Source of the DNA: Tissierellales bacterium
GTDB lineage: Bacteria; Bacillota; Clostridia; Tissierellales; VENL01
Assembly: GCA_028280805.1 (NCBI GenBank)
Contig: JANQLB010000091.1
Location: 1 to 64,000, forward strand
Length of the DNA stretch: 64,000 bases
Reading direction: 5' to 3'
The translations under genes and the position numbers were made by a program. Under the pieces are notes generated by a model. The model saw only the letters and a program-made list of their open reading frames with translations. It searched no databases and was not told the DNA's origin. Below, piece by piece: positions 23,743 through 32,142 of this stretch; position 1 is the first letter of the stretch, and each line of letters begins with the position of its first letter.

Positions 23743-24903
23743 TTATTTGTATCTTAGTTTAAATATCTTAATAGGATAAAATATTATGACCAGTGAAACT
23801 GATGCAAATATTAAAAAACAAATACCTAAGAAGTGAAAGATAAATCTACTGTTAGAGTTTTTCATAAAGCTGCCTACAAAATCCAGGATAAATGGAGACA
23901 TAAATTTTCCAAAGTACATTGAACTAGTAATTATTGACAAAGAGAATGAATTAGAAAACTTAGGTGTTATTTCAGTAGTTTTAATAAAAATAATAGGTTT
24001 TAATATACCCAGTCCTAAGCCAATAAGAAAGGCAGAAGAATATACAATAGTTAATGTATATGATTCACTTAACAGTAAAAATCCGGCACCCATACATCCA
24101 ACACCAAATGAAATACTTATATACTTTAAATGATCTCTTATGTTCTTAATAAAAATACCACTTAAAAACCCGGCTAAAGTAAGAAAAGAAGTTGCTATGC
24201 CGGCAGAGTCTGCTCTTCCTATATTCTCATTTTTTAAAAAAATAGCTATATTAATTAAAAAAGAATAAAAAGCTACATTTAGAAAAAATGCAAATACTGA
24301 AAGAATTAAAACTTTATTATTTATAATTAAAGGGACTTTTTCATTTCTCATAATATTATGAGGTTCAGGTAAACCGAAAATTATTAATAATAAAACAACA
24401 AAAGCTATAGAGTATATTGTAAAAGAAAATCTCCAATTAATTAAAGCCAGCCATCCTGAAATTAAAGTAGCAATAATACCTCCCAGATTAGCAACTGCAT
24501 TTGAATAGCCCATCATTTTAGTTTTTTCGTTTTCAATATAAAAATCTGCAATTAATGATGTAGATAAGGGTATCAGAAGACCCATTCCCATACCTAGAAT
24601 ACCGCGAAACACTAACATAACATATATATTCTCCCATATACCTGCACCTAATCCGCCTATAAGATAAAGTATTAATCCTATAATTAAAAGCGTACGTTTT
24701 TTTATCTGTAACGAAAGTCTTCCAGATATAATACTAAAAGGTATTAGTACAATAGACGGTAAAGTTAAAATCATTTTTATTAATGAAGAATCTACATAAA
24801 TAAAAGTATCTCTAATTTCTCCTAAAGCAGGTGAAACAACAGAGCCGGCTAGAATAACAAGTAATGAAATCGATAAAATTGACACTTTAATAAGCTTTTG
24901 CAA
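23743..24903 (-). CDS. Major facilitator superfamily transporter
   Basis: 386 residues from a TTG placed five bases after AGGTGA; a GTG three codons upstream lies inside that site and is less likely. Twelve helices are predicted. MFS signatures are visible, including SGRLSLQIKKRTLLIIG between helices 2 and 3 and RGILGMGMGLLIPLSTSLIADFY in helices 4-5 (shown in part). It most resembles drug:H+ antiporters of the 12-helix group; the substrate is unknown. No regulator is adjacent. Confidence 0.87.
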   Translation of the reverse strand: MQKLIKVSILSISLLVILAGSVVSPALGEIRDTFIYVDSSLIKMILTLPSIVLIPFSIISGRLSLQIKKRTLLIIGLILYLIGGLGAGIWENIYVMLVFRGILGMGMGLLIPLSTSLIADFYIENEKTKMMGYSNAVANLGGIIATLISGWLALINWRFSFTIYSIAFVVLLLIIFGLPEPHNIMRNEKVPLIINNKVLILSVFAFFLNVAFYSFLINIAIFLKNENIGRADSAGIATSFLTLAGFLSGIFIKNIRDHLKYISISFGVGCMGAGFLLLSESYTLTIVYSSAFLIGLGLGILKPIIFIKTTEITPKFSNSFSLSIITSSMYFGKFMSPFILDFVGSFMKNSNSRFIFHFLGICFLIFASVSLVIIFYPIKIFKLRYK

Positions 24904-24932
24904 GAAATTCACCTCATATTAAATATGTTATA

Positions 24933-24968
24933 AAATAAAGCCGAAGCTTTATGCTTCGACCTTTATTT
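24933..24968 (-). terminator. Terminator of the LysM-CAP gene
   Basis: AAATAAAGGTCGAAGC pairs with GCTTCGGCTTTATTT on the minus strand (one mismatch), just after the stop codon. Confidence 0.8.
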
Positions 24969-25583
24969 CATACTTCTCATAAACATTTGAGTCCAGTAGA
25001 TTCTTCCATATTGGTCTTTCGCAACCCCAACTCCAATTTCACTGAATGAAGGGCTTAATATATTACTTCTATGACCCGGGGAGTTCATCCAAGCATTCAT
25101 AACTTCTCTTGGAGTTCTTTGACCCTTAGCGATATTTTCACCTGCTGCTGTAAATCTTAAACCAAAGTCTTCCATCATTTTAAACGGTGACCCATAGGTA
25201 GGAGATGTATGAGAAAAATAATTTTTATCTCTCATGTCTTCAGACTTATACCTTGCCACTCTTGATAGCTGCCAATTAGCTTTAAGAAGCTCTAATCCTC
25301 TATTTCCTCTTTCTATATTTACAAGCCTGATTACTTCGTTTTCAAGTGCTTTAACATCTTTAAGCTCGGGAATTTTAAGCTTCTGCCCAGGATAAATTAA
25401 ATTTGGGTTCTTAATTTGAGGATTTGCCTGTATAAGTTCACTAAGACCCACTTGGTATCTAACAGCTATCAGCCACATGGTATCACCGGATTTAACTGTA
25501 TGTGTTAAAGGTGCAGCATATATGGAAGCTGAACCTATTAAAAAAATCATAATTAATGTGATTAGTATAATTTTTCTTTTCAA
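24963..25583 (-). CDS. Secreted LysM-CAP (SCP/YkwD-SafA-like) protein
   Basis: 206 residues from a TTG after TTGGAGGT. A signal peptide (residues 1-24, ending SIYA-AP) is followed by one LysM domain ([20 protein letters not shown], residues about 28-72) and a CAP domain (residues about 80-204) with [20 protein letters not shown] and [18 protein letters not shown] blocks. LysM binds peptidoglycan, so the protein is wall-associated. Similar genes are common in spore formers (spore coat assembly or germination). The CAP His residues (H in YFSHTSP and SPGHRSN) are present. Confidence 0.92.
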   Translation of the reverse strand: MKRKIILITLIMIFLIGSASIYAAPLTHTVKSGDTMWLIAVRYQVGLSELIQANPQIKNPNLIYPGQKLKIPELKDVKALENEVIRLVNIERGNRGLELLKANWQLSRVARYKSEDMRDKNYFSHTSPTYGSPFKMMEDFGLRFTAAGENIAKGQRTPREVMNAWMNSPGHRSNILSPSFSEIGVGVAKDQYGRIYWTQMFMRSMK

Positions 25584-25911
25584 TTTTATACCTCCAAATT
25601 TATTTCATAACTATACTAATATTATTTTTTGGTTTATAATTTTTTTTATGTTACTTAAATAATGTAATTAGTAGAAATAATTTTTATGGATTTTATACAT
25701 ATTCATGGTAAAATTTATTTAGGTTTATAAATATATCAGATTGAGTGAAATATATATTTTTATATAAAAGTAAATTGAATTTTTTAAAATATTTTTAGTA
25801 TTTTTTATTATCTGACGTGATTATAAATAGATAATTGTGAAATAGCCTTTAGTACATCAAAGGAAATTTTAGCTTAATCTAGAATTATATGTTTAATATA
25901 GGAGGTAATCT
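25584..25911. other. Intergenic region without a gene
   Basis: A 328-base, very AT-rich divergent intergenic region between the LysM-CAP gene and the HD-domain gene. It must hold both promoters, but I see no clear consensus pair, hairpin or repeat. Confidence 0.6.
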
Positions 25912-26559
25912 ATGAAAAAATCATCAAACGATAGAATAAATAAAGTTGCAGTATTTGCAAGGGATTACTTAAAATCTTCCGCTCAAAAAAAGGGTTATAG
26001 TGAAACTGACTTTAGAACTAGATGGTATCATTCTTTACGTGTTGCTAATTATGGTAAAAGAATTGCTAAAGCTGAAAATGCAGATATAGAATTGGTTGTT
26101 ACCGCTTGTTTACTTCATGATATTTGTAAATTTAACTCAAAAAAAGGAAAAAATCATGGTAAAAAGGCTGCAAAGGTGAGTAGAAATTTTTTATTAAATC
26201 AAGAATATTCTAAAGAACAGGTAGATAATATATGCTACTGTATAGCATCTCATGTTAATGGGGATGCGGGCTTTTATCACCCTCATACTATTGAAGCAAA
26301 AGTATTATGGGATGCAGATATTATAGATAAGTTTGGAACTTTTAAAGTTTTAAAAATGGCTATTTCTGGTACAAACCAGTTAAATAAGTGTACTAAAAAG
26401 ATTAAAAAGAAAATTAAAAAATTAAAAAAATATATTGAGAAAGAAAAAATGCAGACTAAAACAGGTAAAGAAATGATAAAAACTCAGCTTAAAAAACAAA
26501 GAGATCTTTATAAAAACTTAGAAAAAGAAAAAACTATCAGTAAGCTTCCTAAGATTTAA
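25912..26559 (+). CDS. HD-domain phosphohydrolase
   Basis: 215 residues. HD-superfamily metal sites are visible: H in RTRWYHSLRVANY, LLHDICKF (the HD pair, about residues 69-76), CIASHVNGDAG and LWDADIIDKFG. Such proteins hydrolyse phosphate esters, often nucleotides; the substrate is unknown. The C-terminal 60 residues are a lysine-rich helical extension (KKIKKKIKKLKKYIEKEK) that could bind RNA or membranes. The ribosome site is TAGGAGGT. Monocistronic. Confidence 0.87.
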   Translation: MKKSSNDRINKVAVFARDYLKSSAQKKGYSETDFRTRWYHSLRVANYGKRIAKAENADIELVVTACLLHDICKFNSKKGKNHGKKAAKVSRNFLLNQEYSKEQVDNICYCIASHVNGDAGFYHPHTIEAKVLWDADIIDKFGTFKVLKMAISGTNQLNKCTKKIKKKIKKLKKYIEKEKMQTKTGKEMIKTQLKKQRDLYKNLEKEKTISKLPKI

Positions 26560-26600
26560 AGTTACATGTTTTTATATTGAAAAAAATTAAAAGAAAACTA

Positions 26601-26629
26601 TTGACTTATATATCCATATAGTATATTAT
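26601..26629 (+). promoter_or_regulatory. Promoter of the Fe-S membrane protein gene
   Basis: TTGACT (26601-26606), a 17-base spacer and TATTAT (26624-26629). The predicted start is about 12 bases upstream of the palindrome at 26641. Confidence 0.6.
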
Positions 26630-26640
26630 ATTAATAAAGA

Positions 26641-26659
26641 TATACGCATAGGGGGTATA
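26641..26659. promoter_or_regulatory. Possible CsoR/CstR-type operator
   Basis: TATACGCATAGGGGGTATA is an imperfect palindrome with TATAC/GTATA arms and a G-tract. It resembles the ATACCCC-type sites bound by CsoR/CstR-family regulators. It overlaps the ribosome site of the next gene, so the G-run may simply be a Shine-Dalgarno sequence. Confidence 0.35.
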
Positions 26660-26665
26660 CGAATT

Positions 26666-27193
26666 ATGAAAAAATCACACATGAAATGGTCTTGGATAAT
26701 TATAGTAAGCTTCTTTGTACTTTCGATATTAGATTTTAGATTTGGAATATTAGGTATAGCTTGTATGACTGCACCTATATATCAGGCATTACGTGGAAGA
26801 GGAAAAATTCACTGCTCACACTATTGTCCAAGAGGTTCGTTTTTAGGAAAGTTTTTAAATAAAGTTAGTTTTAACAATACCGTTCCAAAGTGGATGAGAA
26901 GTAATAGAGCTAAGCACATTCTACTTGGTTTAATGTTAACTTTACTAACTATATCAATTATTCACTCTAAGGGAGATTTCTCAATGATTGCTTTTAGTCT
27001 TTTTAGATTTATGGGGGCTTCCTTTGTCGTAGGTATCTTGATGGGAATAGTATTTAGACCTAGAAGTTGGTGTCAGGTCTGCCCTATGGGACATGCGACA
27101 GGAATGATTAGAAAATTAAACAGCAGTAAAAAATCTAAGAATTTTAAAGATATTAACAAAGATATAAATAAAACAAAAGATAAAACTGCATAG
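26666..27193 (+). CDS. NapH/NosR-like 4Fe-4S membrane protein
   Basis: 175 residues with about four membrane helices and two cysteine motifs of the Fer4_5 (polyferredoxin-like) type: HCSHYCPRGSF (about residues 51-58) and WCQVCPMGHATG (about 138-147). Proteins like this pass electrons from a quinol or ferredoxin to periplasmic or membrane partners, but no partner enzyme is adjacent. It is short for the family and lacks a soluble ferredoxin domain. The C-terminus is a lysine-rich tail. Confidence 0.82.
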   Translation: MKKSHMKWSWIIIVSFFVLSILDFRFGILGIACMTAPIYQALRGRGKIHCSHYCPRGSFLGKFLNKVSFNNTVPKWMRSNRAKHILLGLMLTLLTISIIHSKGDFSMIAFSLFRFMGASFVVGILMGIVFRPRSWCQVCPMGHATGMIRKLNSSKKSKNFKDINKDINKTKDKTA

Positions 27194-27240
27194 AAATTTT
27201 TTATTACTAAAGAAAGTTAATTTTAAACAATTTATAAACC

Positions 27241-27246
27241 TATAAT
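27241..27246 (+). promoter_or_regulatory. Possible -10 element of the erm leader transcript
   Basis: TATAAT at 27241-27246 with a weak TTAATT 18 bases upstream, about 60 bases before the leader peptide. A start near 27253 would give a leader of about 210 bases before erm. Confidence 0.4.
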
Positions 27247-27306
27247 CTTTAACATAGATGATGGTTAGTTTAAAGGTTTTAGTTTTTTGAAAGAGGAGGT
27301 TTTATA

Positions 27307-27351
27307 ATGTTTTTAAAATATATTATTTATTATTTTAGATTAAGAGGATAA
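27307..27351 (+). CDS. Erm leader peptide with Arg-Leu-Arg stalling motif
   Basis: A 14-codon frame, MFLKYIIYYFRLRG, with a strong GAGGAGGT site six bases before the ATG. The R-L-R at codons 11-13 matches the +X(+) motif at which macrolide-bound ribosomes stall, as known for the ErmD-type leader. The stop codon is followed immediately by the left arm of a long stem. The whole arrangement is that of a drug-sensing translational attenuator. Confidence 0.75.
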   Translation: MFLKYIIYYFRLRG

Positions 27352-27457
27352 GGCACGGTTTGTGACTTTGCCTTTCCAAATATAATTTAAGAGGTTTAAA
27401 TATGAAAGTCCAATAGTCATGATCCGTGCTATTTTGAAATCCAATAGCATTAAGGAG
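27352..27457 (+). promoter_or_regulatory. Erm attenuator stem-loops
   Basis: Arm 27352-27367 pairs with 27415-27430 at 15 of 16 positions (three G-U). A competing hairpin joins TGCTATT (27427-27433) to AATAGCA (27443-27449), sharing four bases with the right arm and ending two bases before the erm ribosome site AAGGAG (27452-27457). A four-codon frame (MKVQ, 27402-27416) with AAGAGG upstream lies in the loop of the first stem. Which fold hides the ribosome site is not settled by inspection. Confidence 0.65.
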
Positions 27458-27464
27458 AATGATT

Positions 27465-28334
27465 ATGACAAATAAATTAAAACATTCACAGAATTTCTTT
27501 AAGAGCAAAATATTAGTAAGGAAATTAATTGAACAGAGTAATATAGATGATAATGACATTGTTTATGAGATAGGAGCTGGAAAAGGTATAATTACTAAAG
27601 AACTGTGTAAAGTCTGCTCACAAGTTATAGCAATTGAGTATGATAGAGAATTACATCAAGGATTAATACAGAAATTAAATCATTATGAAAATATAGAATT
27701 AATTTTTGGTGATTTTTTAAATATAAACTTACCAGCTAAAGGAAAGTTTAAAATATTCTCTAATATACCGTTTAATATAACTGCAAAGATTTTATCAAAA
27801 ATTACTTCGCTTGATAATTCACCAGAAGAATCGTACTTGATTATTCAAGAAGAAGCTGCTAAAAGATACTCAGGACTACCATATAATAAAGAGAGTCTCA
27901 ACTCACTTATGATAAAACCATTTTTTGAGTTATCTATCATTAATAAATTAAAAAATACAGACTTTATTCCTATACCAAATGTAAATATTGTATTTTTAAG
28001 AATAAAAAAGAGAGAAAAATATTTACTTGAAATTAACAGTTATAAAACTTATTCTGATTTTGTTTCATATGTATTTAGTCAGACTGGAAAAGAATTAAAG
28101 CAAAGACTTAAGAAAATTTTTACTCATAATCAATTTAAAAGACTATCTAAAAACCTGCAATTTAATATAGATGCAAGAACTATAGATTTAACACTAGAGC
28201 AGTGGATAGTCTTATTTAAGTATTATATTACAGGAGTTTCTAAGGATAAGAAACTATTGGTAAAAAATTCATCAATTAAACTGTTATTTAAACAAAAAAA
28301 TCTTGATAAAAAATATAAAAGCAGAAATAAATAA
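27465..28334 (+). CDS. erm: Erm-type 23S rRNA adenine-N6 methyltransferase
   Basis: 289 residues from the second ATG (27465), seven bases from AAGGAG; the first ATG (27459) is too close to it. KsgA/Erm-superfamily motifs are present: HSQNFFKSK, motif I YEIGAGKGIIT, IAIEYDREL, FGDFLN and the catalytic IFSNIPFNIT. The NIPF form is typical of Erm enzymes, while KsgA has NLPY. Erm methylates A2058 of 23S rRNA and gives resistance to macrolides, lincosamides and streptogramin B. The C-terminal about 40 residues are a basic tail. The leader with an RLR peptide supports the Erm assignment over KsgA. Confidence 0.85.
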   Translation: MTNKLKHSQNFFKSKILVRKLIEQSNIDDNDIVYEIGAGKGIITKELCKVCSQVIAIEYDRELHQGLIQKLNHYENIELIFGDFLNINLPAKGKFKIFSNIPFNITAKILSKITSLDNSPEESYLIIQEEAAKRYSGLPYNKESLNSLMIKPFFELSIINKLKNTDFIPIPNVNIVFLRIKKREKYLLEINSYKTYSDFVSYVFSQTGKELKQRLKKIFTHNQFKRLSKNLQFNIDARTIDLTLEQWIVLFKYYITGVSKDKKLLVKNSSIKLLFKQKNLDKKYKSRNK

Positions 28335-28451
28335 TAAAGAAGGAGGATGAGAATTTACATTTCTCATTCTTGTTTCTTTGTTTATAAGGTTGAAATATAA
28401 GTCAATTAGTGATAAATTTAACTTAATATGATATAAGGAAGGATGATAGTT

Positions 28452-29912
28452 TTGAGTACAATATTAAAAGATTTAAAACCCAAGTCTGTTTTTTCTTTTT
28501 TTGAGAAGATATCTCAGATACCCAGATGCTCAGGAGATGAAAAGAGAGTAAGCGATTATTTAGTGAATTTTGCTAAAGAGAGAAATTTAGAGGTAATTCA
28601 AGATGATGTATTAAATGTAATAATTAAAAAGGGCGGAACTAAAGGTTATGAAAATTCACCTACAGTTATTTTACAAAGTCATATGGATATGGTTTGTGAA
28701 AAAAATAAAGATACAGATCATGATTTTACGTGTGAACCCATTAAATTAAGGATAGAAGATGATATGATATATGCTTGCGGGACTACTTTAGGAGCAGATA
28801 ATGGTATAGCTATTGCTTATTCTTTAGCTTTATTAGACTCTAATGATATTTCACATCCGCCTCTTGAAGTATTAGTGACAACCGGAGAGGAAACAGGTAT
28901 GGAGGGTGCTGCAAGACTAGATAAGAACAACTTTAAAGGAAAAACTTTAATAAACATAGATGCAGAGGATGAAGGAGTTTTCTTTGTAAGTTGTGCAGGA
29001 GGACTTAGAAATAGAGTATCAATCCCAGTTAAAAGAGAACAGATAAATAAAGATTTATTGACTTATGTGATAAAGATAAGAGGACTTAGGGGAGGACATT
29101 CAGGTATTGATATTAGTTGTCAAAGAGGGAATTCCAACAAACTTATGGGACGTATACTAAACTCTTTAAATAAAGATATTGATGTTATGATAGCTGATAT
29201 AAACGGTGGTTCAAAGATGAATGCAATACCAAGAGAATCTGATGCAAAAATCTTGGTAGATAGAAAGTTTAAAAAAGACATAGAAAATATAATTAAACAG
29301 TGGAATGATATACTTAAAAATGAATATAAAAAATCTGATCCTGATGTTTCTGTTGAACTAGAGCAGATAGAAGAAAATATAACCAAGGTATTTACACGTG
29401 CTGAAAAAGATAAATTAATTCAGGCAATAACGCTTATACCAAATGGAGTTCAGACTATGAGCATGGATATAGAAGGATTGGTACAGAGTTCAACTAATAT
29501 TGGTGTTATAACAACTACCAAAGATAGTGTTTTATTAGAAAGTGCTGTAAGAAGCTCAGTTAAATCATTAAAGTACGAGGTCACTAATAGAATTGAAGCA
29601 ATGGCAAAAGCACTAAATGTTAAATCAGAAAATGGTTCGGAATATCCTGAGTGGGAATACAATCCAAACTCTCAAATAAGAGATATATTTAAAAAAGTAT
29701 ATACAGATAAGTACGGAAACGAGCCAAAAATTACTGCTATACATGCAGGATTAGAATGTGGTCTATTAAGTGAAAAGCTGGGAAGCCATATAGACATGAT
29801 TGCTTTTGGACCGGATATGTATGATGTTCATACTCCGGATGAACATTTAAGTATCTCTTCAACTTCAAGGACTTGGGAATTCTTATGCTCGGTTTTAGAA
29901 GAATTAAGATAA
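28452..29912 (+). CDS. pepD: Aminoacyl-histidine dipeptidase (M20C)
   Basis: 486 residues from a TTG nine bases after AAGGAAGG; an ATG three codons upstream directly abuts that site. M20C features are visible: ILQSHMDMVCEK (metal His), GTTLGADNGIAIAYSLALL (bridging Asp), VTTGEETGMEGA (catalytic Glu), INIDAEDEG and a C-terminal IHAGLECGLL. A dimerisation insert (RGLRGGHSG) lies in the middle. It cleaves Xaa-His and other dipeptides in the cytosol. Together with the M18 peptidase nearby it suggests an amino-acid/peptide-using anaerobe. Confidence 0.93.
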   Translation: MSTILKDLKPKSVFSFFEKISQIPRCSGDEKRVSDYLVNFAKERNLEVIQDDVLNVIIKKGGTKGYENSPTVILQSHMDMVCEKNKDTDHDFTCEPIKLRIEDDMIYACGTTLGADNGIAIAYSLALLDSNDISHPPLEVLVTTGEETGMEGAARLDKNNFKGKTLINIDAEDEGVFFVSCAGGLRNRVSIPVKREQINKDLLTYVIKIRGLRGGHSGIDISCQRGNSNKLMGRILNSLNKDIDVMIADINGGSKMNAIPRESDAKILVDRKFKKDIENIIKQWNDILKNEYKKSDPDVSVELEQIEENITKVFTRAEKDKLIQAITLIPNGVQTMSMDIEGLVQSSTNIGVITTTKDSVLLESAVRSSVKSLKYEVTNRIEAMAKALNVKSENGSEYPEWEYNPNSQIRDIFKKVYTDKYGNEPKITAIHAGLECGLLSEKLGSHIDMIAFGPDMYDVHTPDEHLSISSTSRTWEFLCSVLEELR

Positions 29913-30218
29913 GTAGATTTTAGGCGTTCAAGTTCAAGAAAAAATATATACAGCCTGATTAGGAAGTTAAGATACTTAAAACCAGTTATTTTATATATTT
30001 TTAAAATAAAATTAAGGTTAGAACTTGGATGTCTATATATTAATTTTAAAAGAGGAATTTCAAATTATTTGGAGAAATAATTAACGTGGTATTTTTAGAT
30101 AGTCTAAATAATTATTATAAATACCTGCTATTAGTATCGTAAAAAAAAATTGAACTGAATGTTCACTTAGGTAAATGTCAACAATAAAGAATAAATATAA
30201 TTAAGGAGGTTTTAAAAA
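29913..30218. other. Intergenic region without a gene
   Basis: 306 bases. It contains ACTTGGATGTCTATA (about 30025-30040), which also occurs inverted at about 59710-59725. A GAAC-N5-GTTC element (30152-30164) looks like a LexA box but has the wrong spacing. No open frame or clear terminator. Confidence 0.5.
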
Positions 30219-30581
30219 ATGTTTAATAAAAATGAAAACAACTGCGAATGTAATAAAAATGAAGAACTTGAGGAAGATTTTAATGAATGTGAATGTGAAG
30301 ATGAACACCAAGGTTGTGGATGCGGTCATGAACACAATAGAGATGATATGATACAAATAACCCTTGAAGATGATACCGTTGTAAATTGTTTTGTAATCGG
30401 AACGTTTGAGTATGAAGATGAAGAATATATAGCCTTACTTGCTGAGGATAACGGTGAGGTATTATTATACAAATACCACGTAATGGAAGATGATGAAATA
30501 ACACTTAGCAATATTGAAGATGATGAAGAATATGATAAAATTTCACAAATCTTTGACCAATTAATGGAACATGATGATTAA
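30219..30581 (+). CDS. DUF1292-family protein
   Basis: 120 residues. The N-terminal about 40 residues are very acidic with clustered Cys/His (ECECEDEHQGCGCGHEH), possibly metal-binding. Residues about 45-115 are the DUF1292 core (ITLEDDTVVNCFVIGTFEY, YIALLAEDNGEVLLYKY). The family is widespread in Firmicutes, often near the Holliday resolvase yrrK, with no known function. It precedes the M18 peptidase by 17 bases and is probably co-transcribed. The Cys-rich head is longer than usual. Confidence 0.88.
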   Translation: MFNKNENNCECNKNEELEEDFNECECEDEHQGCGCGHEHNRDDMIQITLEDDTVVNCFVIGTFEYEDEEYIALLAEDNGEVLLYKYHVMEDDEITLSNIEDDEEYDKISQIFDQLMEHDD

Positions 30582-30598
30582 GATTAGGAGGAATTAAA

Positions 30599-31897
30599 AT
30601 GGTTAACGAACGGCAATTTGCACAGCAGCTTATTGATTTCATTTATGACAGCCCCAGTCAGTTTCATGCTGTGGAGAGCACAAAGAAGATTTTGATAGAT
30701 AAAGGATTTAAAGAATTAAACCCAAGAGAAAAATGGAACATTCAAAAAGGCGGAAAGTATTTTACTACAAAGAATGACTCTGCATTAGTTGCTTTTGTGG
30801 TGGGCAGCGGAGAAATTGAAGAAGAAGGTTTTAAGATGATTGCAGGTCATACTGATTCTCCGGGTTTTAGTATTAAACCTTCACCTGAAATGACTGAAAA
30901 TGGTTATGTTAAGCTAAATACCGAAGTATATGGCGGACCGATACTTAATACCTGGATGGATAGACCACTGTCTATTGCAGGAAGGGTGACATTAAAATCT
31001 GATGATGTTCTGCATCCTGAAAATAAGCTGGTTAATATCAATAAGCCTATTTTAATTATTCCGAATGTTGCTATCCACATGAATAGAAAAGTAAATGAAG
31101 GCGTTGAACTCAATAAGCAGAAAGATACATTACCAATATTGGGATTAATAAATGAAGAATTTGAAAAAGAAAATTATCTGGTTAAGATATTAGCACAGGA
31201 ATTATCCATAGACCCTGAAAGTATAGTTGATTTTGATTTATTTTTATATGAATATGAAAAGGGAAGCATAATAGGTATTAATGACGAATTTATATCAGCT
31301 GGAAAGCTTGATGATCTGGCTATGGTACATGCAGGTATAGAAGCTCTTACAGATGTAGAACCTTCTAAAGCAACAAATGTAATGATATGCTTTGATAATG
31401 AAGAAATAGGAAGCAGGACTAAGCAGGGTGCAGGTTCGCCTATGGTTAGAACAATCCTCGAAAGGATAGTAATAGCTTTAGGTAAGGATAAAGAAGATTA
31501 CTATAGAGCATTATACAGCTCGTTCATTATCTCGGCTGATATGGCACATCCTGTTCATCCAAATTCACCTGAGAAGCATGATCCGGTTAATAAGCCTAAG
31601 ATTAATCAAGGACCTGTTATAAAAATAAATGCAAACCAGAACTATACTACCGATAGTGATTCAAACACAGTATATGAGATGATTTGTAGAAATGCAGATA
31701 TCCCCGTTCAGAAATTTGTTAACCGTTCAGATGTAAGAGGCGGATCAACTATTGGTCCAATATCATCAACCCAGATGGATATACGTTCTGTAGATATTGG
31801 AAATCCAATGCTTGCTATGCACTCCATTAGAGAGTTAGGAGGAGTAAAAGACCATTATTATATTAAGAGGTCTTTCGAGGAATTTTATAAGATATAA
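30599..31897 (+). CDS. M18 family aminopeptidase
   Basis: 432 residues, normal length for bacterial M18 zinc aminopeptidases. Metal and catalytic sites are visible: MIAGHTDSPGFSIKP, GKLDDLAMVHAG, ICFDNEEIGSRTKQGAGSP (catalytic and metal Glu) and ISADMAHPVHPN, with a C-terminal VRGGSTIGPI block. These form tetrahedral dodecamers and remove N-terminal residues from peptides in the cytosol. The ribosome site is TAGGAGGAA. Followed by a good terminator. Confidence 0.94.
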   Translation: MVNERQFAQQLIDFIYDSPSQFHAVESTKKILIDKGFKELNPREKWNIQKGGKYFTTKNDSALVAFVVGSGEIEEEGFKMIAGHTDSPGFSIKPSPEMTENGYVKLNTEVYGGPILNTWMDRPLSIAGRVTLKSDDVLHPENKLVNINKPILIIPNVAIHMNRKVNEGVELNKQKDTLPILGLINEEFEKENYLVKILAQELSIDPESIVDFDLFLYEYEKGSIIGINDEFISAGKLDDLAMVHAGIEALTDVEPSKATNVMICFDNEEIGSRTKQGAGSPMVRTILERIVIALGKDKEDYYRALYSSFIISADMAHPVHPNSPEKHDPVNKPKINQGPVIKINANQNYTTDSDSNTVYEMICRNADIPVQKFVNRSDVRGGSTIGPISSTQMDIRSVDIGNPMLAMHSIRELGGVKDHYYIKRSFEEFYKI

Positions 31898-31912
31898 ATA
31901 AAGATTAACATA

Positions 31913-31954
31913 AAGAGATAGATTAAAAACAGTCTATCTCTTCTATATTTTTTT
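31913..31954 (+). terminator. Terminator after the M18 peptidase
   Basis: AAGAGATAGA pairs with TCTATCTCTT across a 10-base loop, followed by a T-rich run. Confidence 0.85.
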
Positions 31955-32142
31955 AAAGAAACAAATTTAAAAATTTATTACACTTTAAAATATTGAAATT
32001 ATGCTAACCATAGAATTTAATCCACAAAATTCGACAAATTTTCACAAAAAGTCTTATAGATAAACAAGTGGAAAAAATGTATGATGTAAATATAGATTTG
32101 TATTATTAATTTAGTCAATAAAAGCTAAAGGAGGCATTACCA

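Noticed and set aside
27465..28334. KsgA (16S dimethyladenosine transferase)
   Set aside because: The NIPF catalytic motif, the basic C-terminal tail and the drug-sensing type leader fit Erm better than the housekeeping NLPY-type KsgA.
30152..30164. GAAC-N5-GTTC as a second LexA box
   Set aside because: The spacer is five bases, not four, the flanking C/G is absent and no SOS-type gene follows.
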